Positions 10,049 to 20,719 of a stretch of 64,000 bases of DNA are shown piece by piece; the first letter of the stretch is position 1, and every line of letters begins with the position of its first letter. The translations under genes were made by a program, and so were the position numbers. The notes beneath the pieces were generated by a model. That model had not been told where the DNA came from and made no database searches. It was given only the letters and a program-made list of their open reading frames with translations. The stretch is from Trichostrongylus colubriformis (Eukaryota > Nematoda > Chromadorea > Rhabditida > Trichostrongylidae). The DNA is taken from NCBI GenBank assembly GCA_963978905.1, contig OZ022257.1:29899274-29963273 (forward strand), written 5' to 3'.

Positions 10049-10404
10049 ACCCTCACCCCGAGGTGTACCCAGGCCAAGCTACAGGAGCCCGGCTGGGATG
10101 CGCTGCCCCACCAGCCATACTCTCCAGACAAAGCCCCTTCTGACTTTCACCTTACCCATCCTCTTGAATCCTTCCTGTCCAAGAGAAAACTCGCTGATTA
10201 TGCTTGCGAAGGCGACCGCTGATTTCTTCGACCCTCAGAACCCACAGTTCTGGAAGGAGGGAACCAACGATTTACCTATGAGGGGCGGAATGTTGTCGAT
10301 AACAATGGTGAATACATTGTTGCCTGATTGTTGATTGTTGGAAGAAAAAATAATAAAAAGTGATGATCGAAAAAATCCTACAAGACTTTTGGGACAACCC
10401 AATA

Positions 10405-11405
10405 TTTTCACCAGTAGGCGGGCGCACACTACTGCGCACGTTGTGCAAAATGGCTACGTTGTTCATGGCTACGTTGTGCAAAATAGGTTTGATCGGCCGG
10501 ACCACAGCTGTGTATGGAAGTGAACGGAAATTTCGTTTCCTCTGCTTTCAGTTGAGCTATTGAATTGGAAGAAAACAGGGAAGATTGCGTGACAAAAAAG
10601 TGTAAGAGCCAAGCTCGTCGAGCATGGAGCAAGGGAACAAGCGATGAGTCATCGCACAGTACGCAGCTAACTTGCAAGCTTGCAGGGACGCGAGGATTGA
10701 AGACGAGCCCCAAGCGCGCGAGCACAAAGGAGGAGCGCACGAAGAGGTCTTTGGAGAGACGACGACGCTGGAGGCGGCAGCCTCGGGCTCAGGACGACTC
10801 CCACTTAGCTGCTTGTGATTCTACCTGTATATCTGTGGAAATAAACCAGTATATTGTCTGCTGTATTCTGCCGGGGACAGAGACTACAACTTCAGACGAT
10901 ACTTAAGCATCTCGGTATTAATATACTTCAGTTGCTTTGCATCGACCCATTTTGCACGTCATCGACATGCGCGCAGCAGTGTACGCCGGCCAAGTGGTTT
11001 AGGTCACCATTGAGAGTTTGGATAGTTCAGGGATCGATAGTTTTGTATTCGATTGCATCGATTGGTACCATATTGTTCACTGGCTAAGCATCTGATTCCC
11101 ACATATTGGGGTAGATCCATATCCCGATTACCGATGTTTGTCGTTTTCGTAAACTTCCTTCACTATTTGAATTTTACATAATCTAGAGGTTGATACCCAG
11201 TGTTACTGCCGGTGCCGCATTAAAAAATGATTCCGAGTGAACCGCTTGCCTTTCTATCACAAATATAAGTTGTATCATAATTACCAATGTAGATCGCAGT
11301 GCCAAGAGGAATGCACTATTTTTAGAATGTTAGGCAATTCAGCGGTCGATACATCGGCCAAGTATATCAGAACATAAACAAAATATGTTCACCTAGTGGC
11401 ACTGA
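10405..11405. other. No gene assigned; possible decayed LTR remnant
   Basis: Contains a 113-codon plus-strand frame (10565-10906), Arg- and Lys-rich and resembling no family I know. It ends near an AATAAA and a GGGGACAGAGACTACAAC string that recalls the 3' part of some gypsy LTRs. No second LTR or target duplication was found. The rest (10910-11405) holds no recognisable feature. Confidence 0.3.
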
Positions 11406-11409
11406 GCAC

Positions 11410-11950
11410 CAGACGATTTGCTAAAGCGGTCGTATAGTGGTAGCAAGCGATGTGAGGGATTTCATCCCATCCTCCTAACGGTTCTTATCATCCACTGTAA
11501 GCCGCATCAGTTTCACTGAGGCCCTGTACCCAACAATACCATTGAGGTCCCCGTACCGAACAATACGTGCGAATGTGAACATTCCACTGTTAGCCGCAAA
11601 AGAGAACCGGCCCTGGTGGCATTCTCACTCTCCTAATCGAATCTTATCAACCATTACCAATTTGCATCATCCACCATTAATGTCCCCGTCCCATCCTGCT
11701 GAACAGCTGTGAGTGTCAGCGCTCTTGGATCAACGCGAAATCAAGGCGAACGAATTTGGAGGCATTTGTCTTCCAAGGCTCCTTATCAGCCCTTATCAGT
11801 TGCTATCACTTTCGGCCTCCACCGCTAGGGTCCCTTTACCACCCCTACACCACTTGTAAAATCAGGGTCCCAGCTTTACTGCGACGCGAGATATGACTTT
11901 CGTGACAGACAGAGGGACACACGCACACAAACACACACAGACATACTAAG
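11410..11950 (-). repeat. R1 dispersed repeat, reverse orientation
   Basis: Reverse complement of the 6101-6585 and 16960-17480 family. GGCTCCTTATCAGCCCTTAT near 11780 and CTTTACTGCGACGCGAGATA near 11875 are diagnostic. It ends in a GACAGACAGAGGGACAC tract with CA-rich simple sequence to about 11944. Confidence 0.7.
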
Positions 11951-12219
11951 CGAATTATACTAAAGGATATCATTTTGTTTGTTGTTTTTTATGTTGCTGG
12001 ACATCACCATCTTTTTTTTTCAAGTCTTAGACATGGTTGTGATCTTCGCGTGAATTTTTGTTTACGTCTCCAATAAACAAAAACGTAAATTATCATCTAG
12101 CCTGCGACCACTGCTGACCTCTGCAATTGCGACCCTCCCCCTATACAGTCCGTCAGATACGAATACCCTGTCGAGGAATCCTCGACTCAAGGTGTACCCG
12201 GGTTCTAGTTGCCAATGTA
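11951..12219. other. No gene seen
   Basis: AT-rich sequence with short homopolymers. No exon-like frame or repeat structure recognised. Confidence 0.4.
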
Positions 12220-12229
12220 TCAACCGCTA

Positions 12230-12480
12230 GATTGCGGGTGTTTACCGTTACGTGTAAAAATCGCACGGCCGCCCGCGGCGAGCGCGAGTGTCTGTAGTTT
12301 CATCTCTTGGGACAGCAACAACCACAACACAGGCAAACATTCGAACTTCCTCCCCCCCTGCAATCTTTGAAAGTTCCCCACGGTATAAGCCCATTGCATC
12401 CTGAGCGAAATTCCAACCGACTGCGGCAAATCGTACTGATGGCGCCGAGAGTGCGACGCCGCGACGCAATATTAGACGTA
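12230..12480. repeat. R6 MITE-like repeat, diverged
   Basis: Starts near AAAATCGCACGGCCGCCCGC and ends near GAGTGCGACGCCGCGACGC. Both borders resemble the inverted ends of the elements at 48600-48928. The internal frames are products of GC-rich repeat sequence. Confidence 0.45.
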
Positions 12481-12839
12481 ACGGTACCAGCCCCAAATTG
12501 CCTAGCGTTTCCGTGCACGCCTTCTAATATTCGATCTACTTGGATGATCAAAATACGATCTGTATCTGTGATAGCAGAGCCAGTGATTCATTCTCTTAGG
12601 CGATACCAGCAACTATACCGGGTATCGCCCGCTAGATCATGTAAAATTCGAATTAGCGGTGCATGTTTGCAAAAACGATAAGCATCGATAATCGGCATAT
12701 AGATCTTCCTATTATGTATGAATTAGATGCTCAGAAAGTGGGCAAATTGCTATCAATCGATGCAGCCGAACGCAACCCTATCGACCTCTTAATGACACCG
12801 TTAGGGCAATTTTGGCAAAATGGGGGATTACGAAAGTAG

Positions 12840-13130
12840 AGGGCTAAGTAATAACAGTAGAAAAAGAACGACATAAAACGGCGAAAAAACCAAGAAATAG
12901 GAGCCCGGAATTCCCCCTTCCCTCTCTCTCGTCCTCTGCGTCTCTGGTCGGAGTGGACTGAAGACAGGCCAGGGTCTCAACCAGCCGGCTGCGATTGTTG
13001 TCCCGCCCCTCCACGTCGATTCCCCCGGGCGCATAACGGCATAACGGCACGACGAGCTGCGGGGCCGCCATAAGACCACAAGTCGCGTTTTTTTTAATGC
13101 GATTTTCACCACATGTGACCCCTTCTGAAG
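12840..13130 (-). repeat. R7 dispersed repeat
   Basis: Contains the block AACCAAGAAATAGGAGCCC and a GGACTGAAGACAGGCC tract. Related blocks lie at about 22150-22340, 40600-40740, 44745-44960 and 47550-47700 in both orientations. The 108-codon minus frame here is a repeat by-product. Confidence 0.5.
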
Positions 13131-14108
13131 TAGAAAGTTTGTTTCAGAGAACATGTACTTCCAGATCTCAGTTTTCCCTTACCCCTAATGGTTGAACTCC
13201 CAATAGTGACCACTTCAGCCAAAGCAATGGTTGATGAAAAAACATTGAATGATGAATGATTGATGAATACTTCCATTTACATTGGTCATCGTGACAAGAG
13301 TAACGACCGCTAAAACATCTGAAATTCCAAAAAATGGTGGGTTTTTCAACGGTGCGATATGCAATAGTAAATGACGAGATCATTGACACCCAATAGCTTG
13401 AACACTGAATGCTCAGCACGTGAACATATTTCGCATTCCGATACCAGTAGCAAAGGGATGTGTTGACTGCTGAATCAAGCGGAATTTCAAATAGTGATGG
13501 ATATTATAAAATTTGCAGAGATACCAGTTAGACTAGCGCTCAATACTGTACTTATCACAATGTGGAATGGGCGATATGGACTTCTTCGATATCGGTTGGT
13601 CATCTACCATTTTCCCATACATAATCCTATTGTGTTACTCGCAGAGTACTGTGTGATAGCCCAGCTGGTAATAAATAGATAAAGAAGCATGCAGCCCGTC
13701 CCAAATTTTTCGAAAGCAAATTTGTTAGCAACCACTATACAAATGACTGGGATGTAGCGGATGAATGCGATAAATAGTAAGATATGACGGATAATTTCGA
13801 TACGAATTTGATGACTTTTTTTATGAGAAAAGAATGAAGGAGTAGTCTCCTTTACTCCTTTCTCATAATACTACGTCACGCTTTATTGAACTGAGAGAAA
13901 GTTCCTATGCTGTAAATAGGCTTGACAGAAGACGAACGAAATGCGCAACAATAAGTTTTGAAATATCCTCTTTCCTGAGAATGCGTCACTCATTTGCTTT
14001 GCAGCAAAGTTGCTAAGTTACTCGAACACATTTCGCAAATATTCAATGTAACTTGTTCATGAAATTTCGTCATAATTAAGGATCATCATGGGGGAATAGG
14101 TCACTCAC
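13131..14108. other. Downstream side of the transporter gene; no further exon recognised
   Basis: I searched the minus strand for the conserved mid-region of SLC44 proteins after the exon ending at 14109 and found none. A TTTCAG acceptor near 13315 is followed by a short hydrophobic frame, but it meets a stop in the phase required. A near-perfect hairpin (TATGAGAAAAGAATGAAGGAG and its complement) lies at about 13820-13870. Confidence 0.4.
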
Positions 14109-14332
14109 CGAAATAGCTGTCGTTGCAAGAGCCACTCCCAGAAGAGATAACACACTCGTGTCCGCGAAGTCAAATAACGCATCTAAGTTAGTGCCCCCAA
14201 ACAGTGCAGCTTTGGTCATACGTTGCGGACTTGACTTAAGAACAGCTGTCGTCGTTTCGAGTTCCATGATATCAGTGGAGTTCTTGGATTTGATTGAATT
14301 TTCGTACACCTTCCACCAAACATACCATGCAG
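14109..14332 (-). CDS. SLC44-like gene, exon G
   Basis: Acceptor TTCCGGAG, weak; donor TCG|GTGAGT, strong. Encodes AWYVWWKVYE at the end of the membrane segment, a hydrophilic stretch, and LSLLGVALATTAIS, the start of the next membrane helix. Ends in phase 0. The following exon was not found. Confidence 0.82.
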
Positions 14333-17300
14333 CTCCGGAAAATCCTCAAACAAAGTCACAATGAATAACCTTTCGCAAAAAATTATATCCTGCTGGACAG
14401 CAGAAATTTTCATGACGTAGCAAGTTTCCCGTACAGTGATTGCTCTAAAAATTCACTCGATACAGGATTACACCCTACCAAGCCAATACCAGAAAACTGA
14501 AAAAAATATTTAAAGTTCTCCTTCCGTGTCCGGGGATTATTCCTAATAAATGTGACTGTAACCAACCGATAGCTACTACCACGACTGCCAAGTAGACAAA
14601 ATAAATTATCACAGCCGCAAAAAATCGCAAAAGCAAAACGGAGAACATCGACAAAACTGAAATAGTTTTTAGTGATTCCAGAGTAGATGTGAGAATAGTT
14701 CGTGAATGAGAAACATGCAAAGGATTAAAGTTACTTAGCAGAGGAGTGACCTCAGTTTGCCCTACCTAAAGCTAATAAACACACTTGAGGGAGATAGGGG
14801 GAAGCGTCAATGAGATCATGTAGAAAGCCGCGGACAAAGTCTATCTCCAGTACCTTAAATACTGCTAATGAAAACGTTAACTTAGGAATCACTTTGAAAC
14901 TTCACCTTATCAAGGAGATCCTTTCCGAAATTCAACAAATCTTCTGGTATGCAGCGATTCATGATATCAACGCTTGATGAAAATAGGTTGTAAGCAACAT
15001 TACCAAAAAAATCCAATTGACGAAAATTTTATAAAACGACTTTTTACGCCAGTGAATTCACTTACCTTTTCAAAACAGGAAGCCGTGGACAGACACCAAA
15101 GCGAGGCTTATGCTCAGTGACGTTCAATACAGAGTCATAATCAACGCATAAGCTGATATTATTATTAACAGCTAGGGCTTGAATTTCTAAAACAGAAACC
15201 AATTGAAAAATTGATTTGGGGAAGCACCTACGCTAGACGAATGCAACCAGCTCACTGATTTTAACATAAGTGACTGGCAGCAACTTCCGCCATCATAGAG
15301 CCACCTTCGCAGATGTTTACATGGCTTTCTTCCACATAGCAGTTCCAAAAATGTGAATAAGGCATGTGCCGATAGCTGTTCTGTCACGTGATCATTCTAC
15401 GCGAACACGCCCCTCCATCCTTATTCTTGATTTCAATCGTATATTTAAACAACGGATAAAACTTGGGTGTTAGAAAAAATGTGAGCCTTACTTCACTGTG
15501 GAATTGGTGGTTGCCATTTTATATGTCATACGTATGTATGAACTTTAGAAATATAACCTAATGCATAATAATGAAAGTAAGGCAATAATGTAAGGACTTG
15601 TGTGTCTCTGGCATGTTTACTGTGAAAAGGGTGATTTCATTTGCGTACGAACCACACCCGACGCCTCCTTGCCTTACCTACCTCTCCTTATGATAATATG
15701 CAAGCGTCTATGTACGGGCACTGTGGTACGAAAAGGGGACATGCACAGAGACAAAAAGGAATATAAGATACAATCATGAATTTTGTCCGGGCAATTCGTA
15801 TAAGATTGAGACTGAAGACAGGAGAATGAATAGAGGAAAAAAATAGGAAAAGTAGGACGGAAGAAGGGGGGGGGGGTGCAACGAAAGTTATAACATAATG
15901 GAAACAGTGGAGAAAAGGAGCAGCTTAATAAAAAGACGGAGAGACTAGCGAGCATAGGCATGGAAATAATGATATGAAAACAGTATAAAGTCTCAGTAAA
16001 TAAAAGAAAGGCAAAGAAATGTGGTAAAATGAAGCCTTATGAAAGAACGTAGACAGATGTATGTTTCTCTTACAGATGAATTGCTGTCGATTTCTCCAAA
16101 AAAAATATCTAATTGTGAGTGAGAGTAAAAAAGAAAGATATTTTCGATCACCAGGTCCTCCGTCATATAAAACCCCAAAGTTGATGTGGCACATTGACTT
16201 CAAACAAAACAAACACCTAGAAAATATCCAAGGGCAGCTATCAGCAGTTACAAAAGTGAGTCAATAACACACAAAGTTGGGGTGGGTGGCTACTGGGACC
16301 ATCGAAATTCTTGCACCTTACTGAGGTTGCTCACGTTTGAAGGCGAGGCAATCTCAATATGGCGCGAAAAATGTCGCGAGAATCAAATAATTAAAACAAA
16401 TTCCCATGAATCGAGTAGGAAAACGATACAGGTATAAGATATAGATGAGCCAATTTTTGAAAAAAAAATGATGTCCAGCCACTCATACCTTTTGAGAGTA
16501 AGTTGTTCACGAATTTTCCACGATAAGGTAGATGGTAGATCACTGGATGTCAATGAACCGAGACCTATTTGAGACATCAAAATCCGAGGTGGCGAATTTT
16601 CAAAAGTTAGCAATTATATCTGGGACTTATATCAGAATTTTTCCAATATACGTACATCTAAAATTTTTGAAACTATGAAACGGATTGACACGGAATCGGA
16701 TGACTGATGAGGAGGTGATTTTCCTGTGCGATGTCTTACTACAGCAGCACAGATAATAGATAGATGTGGTACCAGAAACCAAGCAGTATCTACTCTTTGG
16801 CAACTTCACTCATAGGTTGTGACCTTTCGAGACATCTCAAGAGTTTGAAAGACTTCTGACCAAATTCAATACTAGCGCCCATATAGAAGCATTTAGATGG
16901 AAGTTCAGATATTTAACAACTAAATCTGCATGAGCCTCATTTTTTCAAGATCCCTACTATATATAAAGCGCTAAGCCGTCTGTCCCTCCGTCTGTCACGA
17001 AATTCATATCTCGCGTCGCAGTAGAGCTGGGAGTCTGATTTTTTAAAATGATATGAGGGGTGGTAAGGGAACATCAATGTTGGGGGAACGGAAGTGATAG
17101 CAACTGGTAAGGGCTGATAAGGAGCCTCGAAAGGCGAATGGCGAGAAATTGATATCTCGCGTCGTAGCAAAGCTGGGACTCTGAATTTTTGAAATGATAT
17201 AGGGGGTGGGAAGGGGACATCAGTGGTGAGGGAACGGAAGTGATAGCAACTGATAAGGGCTGATAAGGAGCCTCCAAAGGTGAATGGCGGGAAACTGATA

Positions 17301-20300
17301 TCTCGCGTCGCAGCAAAGCTGGGATTCTAGATTTTTGAAGTGATATAAGGGGTGGTAAGGGAACATCAGCGGTGAGGGAACGGAAGTGATAGCAACTGAT
17401 AAGGGCTGATAAGGAGCCTCCAAAGGTAAATGGCGAGAAATTGACATCTCGCGTCGCCGCAAAGCTGGGACTCTCAATTCCTAAAGTGGTATAAGAACAA
17501 GATTGACGGGAGAAATTTTGTTCCCCTTTTCCGTTTTTGCGAATTCCCCATTTCTGAAACCGTTCGAGTGATGGGTTATGGGGACTTTCGGTTCATGGGA
17601 AAAAAGCAATTCCGATCAACCTACTTACGCCCATGGTGTTATGCGCACGGTAGTGTGCGCCAGCCAACTGGTGTATTCATATTTACTTTTCCGTGCTCAG
17701 ATTATTCGTCTTTGTATAATCAACATACCGCACAGACATAGTAGCTATCACTCAATTGACTTTTACTCGGTTAAAGGATCTAGGTGGGCAGAAAGATAAC
17801 CTCTATGTTCTCCAATCCAATTACTAATTACCGCACGCCTATTCGCAGCTCAAGCGCGAGGCAACCTTTAGCATGTACGAACGAGGTCAATCGTACCAAT
17901 AGTCCCTTCCACGGGTGTATACAAGTATTCCGCTGATTAGTATTGGGTGAGGTCACCCATGAGTAGGTTTGTCTTGCATGACGACTAATTTGTTGCTGAT
18001 TTCAAGATCTTGGATACGTAGCTGGTCTATCTGTTCCGAAGATAGAGGCCGAAGAAAGCAGGCTCATATTTTTGAAGTTGAGTGTGTAATAAAGTCGGAT
18101 GTTTATAATATAAATACTTAAGTTGCTACATCTTTCATTTAATGCACTTTCTATCTGAAAGCAAATAGGATCTATGGGAAAGATAGAAGTTAGCTACTGT
18201 AAAACCGTAATGTAAAGTTTTAATCTCATTAGAATGTTAATTTCATTGAATTGCCCTCCACGCAGCCCAGGTGACCTGACCTCGCGGAACACTGGTGGGA
18301 ACACTTACACGTCACCCCCCCCCCCTCCCCTCCCCCCTTCCCTAAAGTAGATATTTTCCAAAATGAAAACAAACGATTGATTCGGCACTGAGTATAATGA
18401 AGAACAATGCACTAAAAGTTACCTTCATAGGTGGTGATGGTCTCGCTGGGACATTTCTGTACGCAAGCCCATATTGTGTCGAAAGCTCTTGAAACATTCA
18501 GAGGGAACATAAACCTAAAACTCATTAATCATGTGGGAGTCCCACTTTCATTCGAAACAAGGAGTGCACCATCAGGTGTCTACTGCTTCTCCGGTACAAC
18601 AACCGCCCTCGTGAAGGTCCAAGCTCATTAACACGAAGTCTAAACTCAATCCTTGATGCATATGGCTGATGCTGCGGAAATATGTTGCCGACTTCCCCTC
18701 CCTATCGCATACGCGGTGTCAGAGTCGGTGGAACGGTAGCAGCCATTACGTGGTAGAAGTTACATGGAGCGGTCGTAGCGCTTGGATCAATTACCCACAA
18801 GGTTAGACGTAGTCTGTCGGGGGGAGAGGGGAGGGTTAGTACTGCGAAAAATCATTATATGATAACGAACCTCTGCAGATCAGGTCTCCGCTCATGGCAC
18901 TCACTACAAAACTTATAAACACTGAAAAATGATACTCACTACAAGATTCACTGCGAAATGATGTTTAAGGGATGTGCATGGTCACCACGTGACCCAGTGG
19001 CCCTACTGACCGTGCGTCCCAAGCTTCATCCCCTAGGACTTTTCTAAGAGTAAAGTTTCTGCTACGCTACCGGTCTCGTGTTGGTTCGCTCCTTATCAAT
19101 TGTGCTTGAAGGAAGCAGCAGTGTGCGCTAGGAAAACAGCTGAGTGAATAGCTACTCACCTCCTGTCAGTCATGTTCTGCCCAGAAAACTCGAACTGCTT
19201 TCTAGGTTCGCTCCCATTTGAACGTATCCAAATTGGCCCATTATTGCGCCCGCAAGTATTTCCGAAGCTGTCTGATCCGAATATAATGCGATATGTGTCA
19301 CCACGTTCTAGTGCATACCAAGCGATACAACCCTAAAATCACTACTTTTGAATGACGTCTTCTTTAGTTCACCACATGTTTATTATTCCTTACGATAAAA
19401 AAAATATTATAATAGTCAAGAGGTAAAAGTGATCGCTCGAAACCTACCGAACTACTTTCATCTTAGCATACAAACTGCTTCATTCTATAATCGGACTTAT
19501 TCCAGGCTGCTCCGGCTTTTAATCGACTTTGTTCTTTTTTCAAACAGCCAGGGATATACAGTAGCGCTCAAAAGTCTTCGGCGAAATGGTCTTTCACTTG
19601 GGGCTTTTCACTTGTAGCTTTTTTTGTAACAGCACCGATCTAAGAGAATTTTAGTATGTTGTACTTGAATACACTGCATGCTTAATATACTATTTTGGCG
19701 CTCAACGGTATAGGTTACGCGGTTTATGAAATTTTTTGTTTTTGGAGTGCCATCGCTATGCCGTCCCGCTGTGCCGCTGTCATCAAAAGTCGTGGTCTTT
19801 CTGCAATATATTAATGTTCTCTGAGGCTTGCTCGTTTTGTTTTTGTAAAGAAAGCCGTTCCCCTTCACCAAGGCTTTTACTTTTTTTGGGTGGTCTTGTA
19901 GTAAATTCTTGTAAAAAACCATGAAAAGTGTCAAGCGGTACTCAAGTAGAAGGAAATGTTGGCAATAGGTTCAGGCATCACATATTAAAATTTTGCCAAA
20001 TTTGGTCCAGTAGAAAAAAAGTTTAGACAAAAGAGTTTTGGCCGAAGACTTTTGAGCGCTACTGTATGTATGGAGGCCATTGAAGAAAACGAGCCACCCA
20101 GATGCGTTGCAAGATAATGTATACTAACCCCATCCTACAGCCCGCCACTTCTTTTCAAGTTCATAATATAAATGCTCAAGTTGTTACATCTATTAAAAGC
20201 AATTTCTAACTGAAAGCAAATAGGATCTACAGACAAGCGAATAGGATCTTTTTCTCTTCTTTTTGACTGAAAATGATAAAATAAAGAGCGCAAAAGCTGT

Positions 20301-20719
20301 GCCAAAATAAAGGGTGCAAAAGTCGTGCGCTAGATTTCGATCAGCTAAAAATCACTGTGTTGACCGAAACGAATTTTGCTGCCAGAAAACGGAGCTCTGA
20401 TTAAGTCTGTTTTTCCCTTATCTGTGGTCAACCACATGAGATATGAAACACTTAAAGGTTAATAAGCAGCGCATCAAGAAGATATGGTTCAATTTTTCAG
20501 TTTAGTTCCTCACACAGGTGAAATCATGATAGGATGATTATTAGTATTGTTTGTAGGGGTATCTGCGGCCCACAAACTGTGGTACGTTTAAAGTGCCGTT
20601 GATATAATCATATTCGTGTGAATGCCATGAAAGAGCAAAGAAAACTTACTCACCAGACCTCCACAAAAAATCAAAAAAAGAACTAGAAATGAACAGTCCG
20701 TGCACGATCGTCGCCCTTT
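14109..20719 (-). CDS. Choline transporter-like protein (SLC44/CTL family), partial, seven exons
   Basis: Exons, in order of translation: 20719-20654, 19332-19160, 18514-18423, 15186-15066, 14972-14906, 14765-14567, 14332-14109. All junction phases agree (0, 2, 1, 2, 0, 1), giving about 314 codons with no stop. SLC44 proteins are multi-pass membrane proteins linked to choline transport. Family signatures seen are RRSCTD before TM1, the loop motif IFGSDSFGNTCGRNN, ACVQKCPSE, VCPRLPVLK, NRCIP, then a hydrophobic stretch with LLRFFAAVIIYFVYLAVVVV. Five N-glycosylation sequons (NGS, NMT, NVS, NIS, NVT) and several cysteines fall in the large first loop, as expected for that loop. The start-codon exon upstream of 20719 and the C-terminal half are missing, so the gene is either truncated or continues beyond the window through a very long intron. 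Introns hold R1 tandem repeats and a Tc1-like element. C. elegans chtl-1 is a family member; orthology was not tested. Confidence 0.9.
14567..14765 (-). CDS. SLC44-like gene, exon F (membrane segments)
   Basis: Acceptor GCTTTAG, phase 0. Encodes a hydrophilic lead-in, then LKTISVLSMFSVLLLRFFAA and VIIYFVYLAVVVVAI. The donor chosen is ATCG|GTTGGT, a weak site, because it restores the phase and the conserved Trp-rich stretch in the next exon; reading through meets a stop after a nonfamily tail. Confidence 0.8.
14906..14972 (-). CDS. SLC44-like gene, exon E
   Basis: Acceptor ATCAAG, weaker than the others but in the only phase that fits; donor AAG|GTGAAG. Encodes VDIMNRCIPEDLLNFGKDLL then DK. 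RC-x-P is the conserved motif near the end of the extracellular loop. Confidence 0.82.
15066..15186 (-). CDS. SLC44-like gene, exon D
   Basis: Acceptor CTGTTTTAG; donor AAAAG|GTAAGT. Encodes IQALAVNNNISLCVDYDSVL and then NVTEHKPRFGVCPRLPVLK. The Leu-Cys and Val-Cys-Pro-x-Leu-Pro-Val positions match the family loop. The intron before it is 3.2 kb and contains R1 repeats. Confidence 0.9.
16960..17490 (+). repeat. R1 tandem repeat, about 146-bp period
   Basis: About 3.5 units, each with ATCTCGCGTCGCAGCAAAGC, GGTAAGGGAACATCA and TGATAAGGAGCCTC. Minus-strand frames at 16937-17170, 17074-17316 and 17220-17477 are the same reading repeated. The leading TATATATAAAGCGCTAAG border also occurs in reverse at about 27395. 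Confidence 0.85.
17491..18422. other. Intron sequence, nothing further recognised
   Basis: AT-rich with a C-rich homopolymer tract near 18320. No exon-like frame with splice sites. Confidence 0.4.
18423..18514 (-). CDS. SLC44-like gene, exon C
   Basis: Acceptor GAGTTTTAG; donor GAAG|GTAACT. Encodes FMFPLNVSRAFDTIWACVQK then CPSETITTYE. The Cys-x3-Cys-Pro pattern matches the SLC44 loop. Joins exon D in phase 1 to give a Glu codon. Confidence 0.9.
19160..19332 (-). CDS. SLC44-like gene, exon B (TM1 end and loop)
   Basis: Acceptor ATTTTAG; donor GAG|GTGAGTAG. It completes TM1 (GCIAWYALERGD) and encodes IIFGSDSFGNTCGRNN, the family's GxDxxGNxCG loop signature. Sequons NGS and NMT follow. Ends in phase 2. 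Confidence 0.92.
19559..20064 (-). mobile_element. Tc1-like deletion derivative in a transporter intron
   Basis: 506 bp with about 25-bp perfect inverted ends starting CAGTAGCGCTCAAAAGTCTT, flanked by TA (19557-19558, 20065-20066). CAGT starts and TA targets are typical of Tc1. A 108-codon minus-strand frame (19608-19934) contains a basic stretch that could be a remnant of a transposase N-terminus, but no catalytic motif. Confidence 0.85.
20654..20719 (-). CDS. SLC44-like gene, exon A (TM1 start)
   Basis: Acceptor TTTCAG then AAAGGGCGACG; donor CTG|GTGAGTAAG. Twenty-two codons, phase 0 at both ends, encoding KGRRSCTDCSFLVLFLIFCG plus GL. RSCTD is the conserved N-terminal SLC44 motif just ahead of TM1. 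Confidence 0.9.

Larger units (their letters stand above)
8085..10225 (+). pseudogene. mariner transposase, frameshifted and interrupted
   Basis: Plus-strand fragments in several frames. A helix-turn-helix region lies at about 8085-8260 (VSYDTVRRWLISFSNGEIDM, then EDKPRTERP). A middle part is at 8370-8560, and 8605-8760 ends in LLHDNAHPYVARR with the second catalytic Asp region. After the inserted element the frame resumes near 10080 with GWDALPHQPYSPDKAPSDFH, which carries the third Asp region, and ends near 10222. Frameshifts at about 8300 and 8600 show the copy was dead as well as interrupted. Confidence 0.85.
7891..10402 (+). mobile_element. mariner element 2 (distinct subfamily), split by a nested insertion
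   Basis: Ends are near-perfect inverted repeats (TTAGGTTGTCCCAAAAGTCT at 7891 and its reverse complement ending at 10402), flanked by TA at 7889-7890 and 10403-10404. Length is 2512 bp, or about 1.24 kb once the inserted element at 8774-10048 is removed, which is normal for mariner. Its termini differ from the bandit-like pair, so it belongs to another subfamily. Confidence 0.92.
14973..18422 (-). other. Intronic and repeat sequence of the SLC44-like gene
   Basis: Apart from exon D (15066-15186), this holds repeats and AT-rich intron. 15187-16950 has a G run near 15866 and no coding signal. A 66-codon minus frame at 15187-15387 lies next to exon D but lacks the conserved residues; the true upstream exon is at 18423-18514. 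Confidence 0.5.

Noticed and set aside
10429..10906. Solo LTR with gag remnant
   Set aside because: No matching ends, no second LTR and no target duplication could be shown.
15187..15387. Minus-strand frame as the transporter exon before exon D
   Set aside because: It lacks the conserved Cys-x3-Cys-Pro motif and has no donor in phase. The exon at 18423-18514 has both.
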